Shown here in pieces: positions 56,662-64,000 of a stretch of 64,000 bases of DNA. Both the position numbers and the translations under genes were made by a program. A model generated the notes under the pieces. The model saw only the letters and a program-made list of their open reading frames with translations. It ran no database searches and had not been told where the DNA came from. Source of the DNA: Pseudomonas sp. PICF141 (lineage in GTDB: Bacteria > Pseudomonadota > Gammaproteobacteria > Pseudomonadales > Pseudomonadaceae); contig NZ_MUNM01000040.1 of assembly GCF_002286815.1 (NCBI RefSeq), forward strand, positions 62,001 to 126,000, in the 5' to 3' direction. Within the stretch, counting starts at the first letter, position 1; each line of letters begins with the position of its first letter.

Positions 56662-56755
56662 CCTGTGGGAGCGGGCTTGCCCGCGATGGCTTTCTAACAT
56701 TCGGCAGAGAGGTTGAATGTATTGGCTCCATCGCGGGCAAGCCCGCTCCCACAGG
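56662..56755. repeat. Hairpin repeat, class D
   Basis: CCTGTGGGAGCGGGCTTGCC arm with perfect 29-bp complement at the right, after gcsR; probably insulates the gcv promoter from gcsR read-through. Confidence 0.92.
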
Positions 56756-56799
56756 TTCTGCGCTACTTTTCAAAATCATCTTCAAAAACGACCTCCATC

Positions 56800-56817
56800 T
56801 GTACTGAAAGCGCTACA
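56800..56817 (+). promoter_or_regulatory. GcsR binding site 1
   Basis: TGTACTGAAAGCGCTACA, of form TGT-N4-..-CGCTACA; half-matches the perfect dyad at site 3. 261 bp upstream of gcvH. Confidence 0.65.
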
Positions 56818-56818
56818 G

Positions 56819-56836
56819 TGGAATGAAATCGCTACA
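56819..56836 (+). promoter_or_regulatory. GcsR binding site 2
   Basis: TGGAATGAAATCGCTACA; begins 19 bp after the start of site 1, so the two lie on nearly the same helical face. Confidence 0.65.
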
Positions 56837-56899
56837 CGATCCCCTGATCGCCGCTGTGCAAGGCTTTGATCCACCTCAGCTTTTTTCTTCAGTCTGTGC

Positions 56900-56917
56900 T
56901 GTAGCGATTTCGCTACA
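56900..56917 (+). promoter_or_regulatory. GcsR binding site 3
   Basis: TGTAGCG-ATTT-CGCTACA, a perfect 7-bp dyad with a 4-bp spacer, the TyrR-type architecture. 81 bp from site 2, about eight helical turns. Confidence 0.75.
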
Positions 56918-56949
56918 GCAAGTCCTTCTCCCTCTTCCACAAAAACAAA

Positions 56950-56962
56950 TAACTTATTGATT
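56950..56962 (-). promoter_or_regulatory. IHF binding site
   Basis: Minus strand AATCAATAAGTTA, a full match to WATCAANNNNTTR. It lies between the activator sites and the sigma-54 promoter, where IHF bends DNA in such promoters. Confidence 0.65.
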
Positions 56963-56980
56963 TATAAGGAATAAATAACA

Positions 56981-56996
56981 TTGGCCGCGTTTTTGC
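56981..56996 (+). promoter_or_regulatory. Sigma-54 (-24/-12) promoter of the gcv operon
   Basis: TTGGCCGCGTTTTTGC: GG and GC dinucleotides separated by ten bases, within TTGGC and TTGC contexts of the sigma-54 consensus. 81 bp before the gcvH ATG. Confidence 0.85.
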
Positions 56997-57077
56997 TTAG
57001 TAACCATCCATAAAGTACGGCATTGCCGATTATTCAATCGCGTCCACCAGACGAGTCTGGCCCCCTTAGGAGTTTCC

Positions 57078-57452
57078 ATGAGCGAGTTGCGTTTTACTGA
57101 AGATCACGAATGGCTGCGTACTGAAGCTGACGGTAGCGTCACCGTCGGCATCACCGCTTTCGCGCAGAACGCCCTGGGCGACGTGGTTTTCGTACAACTG
57201 CCTGAGCTGCAGTCCTACGACAAAGGCGCTGAAGCCGCCACTGTGGAATCGGTAAAAGCCGCCAGCGGCGTGTACATGCCACTCGATGGCGAAGTGCTGG
57301 AAGTGAACCCGGCGCTGGACAGCAGCCCTGAACTGGTCAACGAAGATCCGCTGGGCGAAGGCTGGTTCTTCCGCTTCCAGCCAACCGATGCCTCGGCTGT
57401 CGGCCAACTGCTGGATCAAGACGCTTACGACCGTCTGATCGCCCAAGCCTGA
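57078..57452 (+). CDS. gcvH: Glycine cleavage system H protein
   Basis: 124 residues with the lipoyl-lysine K60 in [13 protein letters not shown] and [24 protein letters not shown]. It shuttles the aminomethyl group from GcvP to GcvT on its lipoyl arm. TTAGGAG lies eight bases upstream of the ATG. First gene of the operon. Confidence 0.96.
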   Translation: MSELRFTEDHEWLRTEADGSVTVGITAFAQNALGDVVFVQLPELQSYDKGAEAATVESVKAASGVYMPLDGEVLEVNPALDSSPELVNEDPLGEGWFFRFQPTDASAVGQLLDQDAYDRLIAQA

Positions 57453-57463
57453 GGAGCGCCAAC

Positions 57464-60331
57464 ATGACTCAAGTACTTCCTGTTTCTGTAAATGTCAGCA
57501 CCGCCAACGAATTCATCGCCCGCCACATCGGCCCACGTGCCGGCGACGAGCAAGCCATGCTCAACAGCCTGGGCTTTGACTCCCTGGAAGCTCTGAGCGC
57601 CAGCGTCATTCCCGACAGCATCAAAGGCACCAGCGTCCTGGGCCTGGAAGACGGCCTGAGTGAAGCGGATGCCCTGGCGCTGATCAAATCCATCGCCGGC
57701 AAAAACCAGCTGTTCAAGACCTACATCGGCCAGGGCTACTATGGCACTCACACGCCCTCGCCAATCCTGCGCAACCTGCTGGAAAACCCGGCCTGGTACA
57801 CCGCTTACACTCCCTACCAGCCAGAAATTTCCCAAGGCCGTCTCGAAGCGCTGCTGAACTTCCAGACCCTGATCAGCGACCTGACCGGCCTGCCGATCGC
57901 CAACGCCTCGCTGCTGGACGAAGCCACCGCCGCTGCCGAAGCCATGACCTTCTGCAAACGCCTGAGCAAGAACAAAGGCAGCCACGCGTTCTTCGCCTCG
58001 GTTCATTGCCATCCGCAAACCCTCGACGTACTGCGCACCCGTGCCGAGCCGTTGGGCATCGACGTGGTGGTCGGCGATGAGCGCGAACTGAGCGACGTGA
58101 CGCCGTTCTTCGGCGCTTTGCTGCAATACCCGGCCAGCAATGGTGATGTGTTCGACTACCGCGAACTGACCGAGCGTTTCCACGCGGCTAATGCTCTGGT
58201 CGCTGTCGCGGCTGACCTGCTGGCCCTGACCGTGCTGACTCCGCCAGGCGAATTCGGCGCCGACGTGGCCATCGGCAGCGCGCAACGCTTCGGCGTGCCG
58301 CTGGGCTTCGGTGGTCCGCACGCAGCCTATTTCTCCACCAAAGATGCATTCAAACGTGACATGCCGGGCCGTCTGGTCGGTGTTTCCGTGGACCGTTTCG
58401 GCAAGCCGGCCCTGCGCCTGGCCATGCAGACCCGCGAGCAGCATATCCGCCGCGAGAAAGCCACCAGCAACATCTGCACCGCCCAAGTGCTGCTGGCCAA
58501 CATCGCCAGCATGTACGCCGTATACCACGGCCCGAAAGGCCTGACGCAGATCGCACAACGCATTCATCACCTGACCGCGATCCTCGCCAAAGGCTTGAGC
58601 GCATTGGGCTTGACCGTCGAGCAAGAAAGCTTCTTCGACACACTGACGATCAAGACCGGCGCGCAAACTGCTGCCCTGCACGACAAGGCTCGTGCCCAGC
58701 GCATCAACCTGCGTGTAGTGGATGACGAGCGCCTGGGCCTGTCCCTGGACGAAACCACCAGCCAGGCTGATGTTGAAACCCTGTGGAGCGTGCTGGCCGA
58801 CGGCAAAACCCTGCCAGACTTCGCCGCCCTCGCCGTCTCGGTCGAAAGCACCCTTCCGGCCGCGCTGGTTCGCCAATCGCCGATCCTCAGCCACCCGGTG
58901 TTCAACCGTTATCACTCCGAAACCGAGCTGATGCGCTACCTGCGCAAGCTCGCCGACAAGGATCTGGCCCTGGATCGCACCATGATTCCGCTGGGTTCGT
59001 GCACCATGAAGCTCAACGCCGCCAGCGAAATGATCCCGGTGACCTGGGCTGAATTCGGTGCCCTGCATCCGTTCGCTCCAGCCGAGCAAAGCGCCGGCTA
59101 CCAGCAGCTGACCGATGAACTGGAAGCAATGCTCTGTGCCGCCACCGGTTACGACTCGATCTCCCTGCAACCGAACGCCGGTTCCCAAGGTGAATACGCT
59201 GGCCTGCTGGCGATTCGTGCCTACCACCAGAGCCGTGGCGAAGACCGTCGCGACATCTGCCTGATCCCGTCCTCCGCCCACGGCACCAACCCGGCCACTG
59301 CCAACATGGCTGGCATGCGCGTGGTCGTGACCGCCTGCGATGCCCGCGGCAACGTCGACATCGAAGACTTGCGCGCCAAGGCCATCGAGCACCGCGAACA
59401 TCTCGCTGCGCTGATGATCACCTACCCGTCGACCCACGGCGTGTTCGAAGAAGGCATCCGCGAAATCTGCGGCATCATTCACGACAACGGCGGCCAGGTG
59501 TACATCGACGGCGCCAACATGAACGCGATGGTCGGCCTCTGCGCGCCAGGCAAGTTCGGCGGCGACGTGTCTCACCTCAACCTGCACAAGACCTTCTGCA
59601 TTCCACACGGCGGTGGCGGCCCGGGCGTCGGCCCGATTGGCGTCAAGTCGCACCTGACACCGTTCCTGCCGGGCCACGCCCAGATGGAACGCAAGCAAGG
59701 CGCGGTCTGCGCGGCACCGTTCGGCAGCGCGAGCATTCTGCCGATCACCTGGATGTACATTCGTATGATGGGTGGCGCGGGTCTCAAGCGTGCTTCGCAA
59801 CTGGCGATCCTGAATGCCAACTACATTTCCCGTCGCCTCGAAGAGCACTACCCAGTGCTGTACACCGGCAGCAACGGGTTGGTGGCGCACGAATGCATCC
59901 TCGACCTGCGTCCGTTGAAAGACAGCAGCGGCATCAGCGTCGATGACGTCGCCAAGCGCCTGATCGACTTCGGCTTCCACGCCCCGACCATGTCGTTCCC
60001 GGTGGCCGGCACGTTGATGATCGAACCGACCGAAAGCGAATCCAGGGAAGAACTGGACCGCTTCTGCGACGCCATGATCCGCATCCGCGAAGAAATCCGC
60101 GCGGTGGAAAACGGCACGCTGGACAAGGACGACAACCCGCTGAAAAACGCGCCACACACCGCCGCGGAAATCGTCGGCGAGTGGACTCACCCGTACAGCC
60201 GCGAGCAAGCGGTGTACCCGGTCGCGTCGCTGATTGAAGGCAAGTACTGGCCACCGGTCGGTCGCGTCGACAACGTCTTCGGCGATCGCAACCTGGTCTG
60301 CGCCTGCCCGTCGATCGAAAGCTACGCTTAA
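57464..60331 (+). CDS. gcvP: Glycine dehydrogenase (decarboxylating), P protein
   Basis: 955 residues, both homologous halves present: N-terminal [19 protein letters not shown], and the PLP lysine K709 in [22 protein letters not shown] in the C-terminal half. It decarboxylates glycine and loads the methylamine group on GcvH. 11 bp after gcvH. A very long open frame on the opposite strand is a coding-bias artefact. Confidence 0.97.
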   Translation: MTQVLPVSVNVSTANEFIARHIGPRAGDEQAMLNSLGFDSLEALSASVIPDSIKGTSVLGLEDGLSEADALALIKSIAGKNQLFKTYIGQGYYGTHTPSPILRNLLENPAWYTAYTPYQPEISQGRLEALLNFQTLISDLTGLPIANASLLDEATAAAEAMTFCKRLSKNKGSHAFFASVHCHPQTLDVLRTRAEPLGIDVVVGDERELSDVTPFFGALLQYPASNGDVFDYRELTERFHAANALVAVAADLLALTVLTPPGEFGADVAIGSAQRFGVPLGFGGPHAAYFSTKDAFKRDMPGRLVGVSVDRFGKPALRLAMQTREQHIRREKATSNICTAQVLLANIASMYAVYHGPKGLTQIAQRIHHLTAILAKGLSALGLTVEQESFFDTLTIKTGAQTAALHDKARAQRINLRVVDDERLGLSLDETTSQADVETLWSVLADGKTLPDFAALAVSVESTLPAALVRQSPILSHPVFNRYHSETELMRYLRKLADKDLALDRTMIPLGSCTMKLNAASEMIPVTWAEFGALHPFAPAEQSAGYQQLTDELEAMLCAATGYDSISLQPNAGSQGEYAGLLAIRAYHQSRGEDRRDICLIPSSAHGTNPATANMAGMRVVVTACDARGNVDIEDLRAKAIEHREHLAALMITYPSTHGVFEEGIREICGIIHDNGGQVYIDGANMNAMVGLCAPGKFGGDVSHLNLHKTFCIPHGGGGPGVGPIGVKSHLTPFLPGHAQMERKQGAVCAAPFGSASILPITWMYIRMMGGAGLKRASQLAILNANYISRRLEEHYPVLYTGSNGLVAHECILDLRPLKDSSGISVDDVAKRLIDFGFHAPTMSFPVAGTLMIEPTESESREELDRFCDAMIRIREEIRAVENGTLDKDDNPLKNAPHTAAEIVGEWTHPYSREQAVYPVASLIEGKYWPPVGRVDNVFGDRNLVCACPSIESYA

Positions 60332-60332
60332 A

Positions 60333-60420
60333 AAAAGCAGCCTCAAGTGGCAGGCCTCAAGCTGCAAGAAAGAGCCGATCGGCTTTGACTTGCAGTTTGT
60401 AGCTTGCCGCTTACAACTAC
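60333..60420. repeat. Imperfect repeat element between gcvP and sdaA, class G
   Basis: CAGGCCTCAAGCTGCAAG ... CTTGCAGTTTGTAGCTTGCCGC, with a central AGCCGATCGGCT dyad; resembles the CAAGCTGCAAGCTT-type repeats scattered in pseudomonads. It fills the 106-bp junction where glyA lies in P. aeruginosa. Confidence 0.75.
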
Positions 60421-60437
60421 TCCAACGGAGGCCAACC

Positions 60438-61814
<1,377 letters not shown>

Positions 61815-61847
61815 TGCGCGCATCTGCACTATTTTCAGGAGCTGGAT

Positions 61848-62972
61848 ATGTCCACCGAACACCTGTTGAAAACCCCGTTGCACGCACTGCACCTCGAACT
61901 CGGCGCCCGCATGGTGCCGTTCGCCGGTTACGAAATGCCAGTGCAATACCCGCTGGGCGTGATGAAAGAACACCAGCACACCCGTGAGCAGGCCGGGCTG
62001 TTCGATGTGTCGCACATGGGCCAGATCCGCCTGACCGGCGCGAATGCGGCCAAAGCTCTGGAAACCCTGGTGCCGGTGGATATCATCGATTTGCCTGTGG
62101 GCATGCAGCGCTACGCGATGTTCACCAATGAGACCGGCGGCATCCTCGACGACCTGATGGTCGCCAACCTTGGTAACGACGAACTGTTCCTGGTGGTCAA
62201 CGCGGCCTGCAAGGATCAGGATCTGGCACACCTGCGCAAGCATATCGGCGACCAGTGCACCATCGAGCCGCTGTTCGAAGAGCGCGCGTTGCTGGCGTTG
62301 CAAGGCCCTGCAGCCGTCACCGTGCTCGCACGCCTTGCGCCTGAAGTGGCGAAAATGACTTTCATGCAGTTCGCCCGTGTGAAGCTGTTGGGTGTGGACT
62401 GCTTTATCAGCCGTTCGGGCTACACCGGTGAAGACGGTTTCGAAATCTCCGTACCGGCCGCCAATGCCGAAGCCCTGGCTCGCGCCCTGCTGGCCGAACC
62501 GGAAGTGGCGGCCATTGGCCTCGGCGCTCGCGACTCCCTGCGCCTGGAAGCCGGCCTGTGCCTCTACGGCCACGACATGAACACCGAAACCACCCCAATC
62601 GAAGCCAGCCTGTTGTGGGCCATCTCCAAGCCTCGTCGTGCCGATGGCGCGCGGGCCGGCGGCTTCCCCGGTGCTGAAACCGTGTTCGCCCAGCAGCAAG
62701 CCGGTGTCAGCCGCAAACGTGTTGGCCTGCTGCCACAGGAACGTACGCCAGTGCGCGAAGGTGCAGAGATCGTCAACGAAGCCGGCGACATCATCGGCAG
62801 CGTGTGCAGCGGCGGCTTCGGTCCGACCCTCGGCGCTCCTTTGGCCATGGGTTACCTCGACAGCGCTTATATCGCTTTGGATACGCCGGTTTGGGCAATT
62901 GTTCGTGGGAAAAAGGTGCCTTTGCTTGTAAGCAAAATGCCATTTGTTCCACAACGCTACTATCGCGGCTGA
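61848..62972 (+). CDS. gcvT: Glycine cleavage system aminomethyltransferase (T protein)
   Basis: 374 residues: [41 protein letters not shown] (folate site), [13 protein letters not shown], and [13 protein letters not shown] (substrate Arg). It releases ammonia and moves the methylene group to tetrahydrofolate. Last gene of the operon, 33 bp after sdaA. Confidence 0.96.
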   Translation: MSTEHLLKTPLHALHLELGARMVPFAGYEMPVQYPLGVMKEHQHTREQAGLFDVSHMGQIRLTGANAAKALETLVPVDIIDLPVGMQRYAMFTNETGGILDDLMVANLGNDELFLVVNAACKDQDLAHLRKHIGDQCTIEPLFEERALLALQGPAAVTVLARLAPEVAKMTFMQFARVKLLGVDCFISRSGYTGEDGFEISVPAANAEALARALLAEPEVAAIGLGARDSLRLEAGLCLYGHDMNTETTPIEASLLWAISKPRRADGARAGGFPGAETVFAQQQAGVSRKRVGLLPQERTPVREGAEIVNEAGDIIGSVCSGGFGPTLGAPLAMGYLDSAYIALDTPVWAIVRGKKVPLLVSKMPFVPQRYYRG

Positions 62973-63356
62973 TCGACTGTTTCTATAAGTAACGCGGCTG
63001 CGTTAAGAGTGCACTAATCTGTAACGCAGCCGCCATAAAACAGTGCGAACGTTTCGTTTATGAACGTTACTTATAACGATCGAAAACAACCTGAACAACG
63101 CTATCGAATAAGCCTGCCCTAGTGCCATCAACCCAAGGAAATACGGGGCTTCGCAGGGCTTGTTTTTTCTCCCGTAGTTGGCGTAGAGTTTGTTCACTGT
63201 GTTTGCATGGGTCGCTTGGAATCGTGACCTGGGCAGTAGCCTACAAAGTTAGCTACATCCCGTCCGACGTCTTCTTACTCTCCTGCAACCAGCCCCAGTA
63301 CTCTTTCACTCAGAAGGAGACTGTCATTCATTTTTTTGCGTCAAAGGAAATAAGAA
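62973..63356. other. gcvT-csp intergenic region with nested inverted repeats (384 bp)
   Basis: A perfect 12-bp dyad GCGGCTGCGTTA (62994-63005) / TAACGCAGCCGC (63022-63033) is enclosed by a 10-bp dyad ATAAGTAACG (62985-62994) / CGTTACTTAT (63065-63074). No T tract follows, so it is not a typical terminator. The rest probably holds the csp promoter and a long 5' leader as in other cold-shock genes. I see no gene. Confidence 0.6.
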
Positions 63357-63569
63357 ATGTCCCAACGTCAGAGCGGTACCGTCAAGTGGTTTAACGACGA
63401 GAAAGGTTTTGGTTTTATCACTCCAGAAAGCGGTCCGGATCTGTTCGTACATTTCCGCGCTATTCAGGGCAACGGCTTCAAGAGCCTGAAAGAAGGCCAG
63501 AAAGTGACTTTCGTTGCTGTGCAAGGCCAGAAAGGCATGCAAGCTGACGAAGTTATCGCCGAAGCGTAA
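63357..63569 (+). CDS. Cold-shock domain protein (CspA family)
   Basis: 70 residues forming one cold-shock domain: [18 protein letters not shown] (RNP1-type KGFGF), DLFVHFRAI (RNP2-type LFVHF), [20 protein letters not shown]. It binds single-stranded RNA/DNA as an RNA chaperone. AAAGGAA lies about eight bases before the ATG. Followed directly by a strong terminator, so monocistronic. Confidence 0.95.
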   Translation: MSQRQSGTVKWFNDEKGFGFITPESGPDLFVHFRAIQGNGFKSLKEGQKVTFVAVQGQKGMQADEVIAEA

Positions 63570-63580
63570 TTCCGTCTTTC

Positions 63581-63622
63581 ACAAAAAAGCCCCTGATGCT
63601 GACATCAGGGGCTTTTTTGTGC
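63581..63622 (+). terminator. Rho-independent terminator after the cold-shock gene
   Basis: Perfect stem AAAAAAGCCCCTGATG / CATCAGGGGCTTTTTT with a CTGA loop, about 11 bp after the stop codon. Confidence 0.92.
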
Positions 63623-63666
63623 GTGTAAATCCGTAAAATGGCTTCTTTTTCCGTTCAGAGGCTGCC

Positions 63667-64000
63667 ATGTCGAAACACCTGCTCTCCCCACAGGGCGATT
63701 TTCCCGCCGTCGGCCTGGGGCGTCGCCTGGCAGCGATGTTCTACGACTTTTTGCTGTGCACCGCCCTGCTGATCGTTACCAGCGGCATTTACAAGATGAT
63801 CCAGATGGCGATCATCGGCGAAGACCAAATGCGCGCCTTGACCGACACCGGCGCGCTGGACGGTGACCCGCTGCTATCGACGGTGCTGCTGTTCGTGCTG
63901 TTCGGCTTCTTTGCCAAGTTCTGGACCTGGTCGGGGCAGACTCTGGGGATGCAGGTGTGGGGCATTCGCGTGCAGAACGCCGATGGCTCATCCATCAGTC
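63667..64000 (+). CDS. RDD-family membrane protein (5' part)
   Basis: Starts MSKHLLSPQGDFPAVGLGRR and runs off the window after 111 codons. It has the RDD signature GLGRRLAAMFYDFLLCTALL at the first membrane helix, a second hydrophobic segment (LLSTVLLFVLFGFFAKF), and the W-x-G-Q-T-x-G motif WSGQTLGMQVWGIRV. Function unclear; some relatives are implicated in ion transport. AGAGGC lies a few bases before the ATG. Confidence 0.88.
   Translation, partial: MSKHLLSPQGDFPAVGLGRRLAAMFYDFLLCTALLIVTSGIYKMIQMAIIGEDQMRALTDTGALDGDPLLSTVLLFVLFGFFAKFWTWSGQTLGMQVWGIRVQNADGSSIS

Noticed and set aside
4347..56755. Repeats considered as a CRISPR array
   Set aside because: Copies are single, palindromic and scattered between unrelated genes; no regular spacing and no cas genes.

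Overview
The window looks like chromosomal DNA of a Pseudomonas of the fluorescens/putida type. Support: high-GC coding sequence, the split Entner-Doudoroff/glucose-uptake supercluster (gap, edd-glk, gltR-gtrS, gtsABCD-oprB, hexR, zwf-pgl-eda) in the order known from P. aeruginosa and P. putida, the adjacent fadD2-fadD1 pair, an arcDABC cluster, a GcsR-controlled glycine cleavage operon, and more than a dozen short hairpin repeats of the kinds that fill fluorescent-pseudomonad intergenic spaces. I see no tRNA, rRNA, insertion sequence, prophage, CRISPR array or restriction/defence locus. This is mostly conserved housekeeping and catabolic DNA; the most novel-looking signals are regulatory and in the repeats.

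Layout. 1-4.3 kb: end of an ABC exporter, a GNAT acetyltransferase, a GyrI-like protein and a LysE-type exporter, divergent from alaC. 4.4-7.7 kb: gluconate module (gntP and gntK divergent from gntR) with three near-identical GntR operators. 7.7-14 kb: two glutathione S-transferases, a short-chain epimerase, a LysR regulator, a second peptide deformylase with a YihY-type membrane protein, and small stress-type proteins. 14.2-19.7 kb: fatty-acid block (fadD2, fadD1, a serine hydrolase, phaJ-like hydratase). 19.8-25.8 kb: AaeB/DUF1656/HlyD efflux operon, a ferritin-like-fold protein, a small DUF3820 gene with a PLP enzyme, and an intradiol dioxygenase.

26-45.3 kb is the glucose supercluster. 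OprB and GtsABCD bring glucose across the outer and inner membranes, Glk phosphorylates it, a mutarotase interconverts glucose-6-phosphate anomers, Zwf-Pgl-Edd-Eda cleave it to pyruvate and glyceraldehyde-3-phosphate, and Gap continues downward. HexR probably represses zwf and edd/gap through boxes visible in both intergenic regions. GltR/GtrS is the two-component pair; a 64-bp module with a TGTCAC-N6-GTKACA palindrome sits at the same arrangement before gtsA and before an AGE-family sugar isomerase gene, and is a good candidate for its operator. mgsA (methylglyoxal synthase) follows gap.

47.7-54.9 kb: arginine deiminase pathway (arcA, arcB, arcC) with two divergent, closely related arcD-type antiporters. 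55.1-63 kb: the TyrR-like activator gcsR, then a textbook sigma-54 control region (three 18-bp activator sites, an IHF site, a -24/-12 promoter), then gcvH-gcvP-sdaA-gcvT, in which glyA, present in the P. aeruginosa operon, is absent. The window ends with a cold-shock protein gene and the start of an RDD-family membrane protein.
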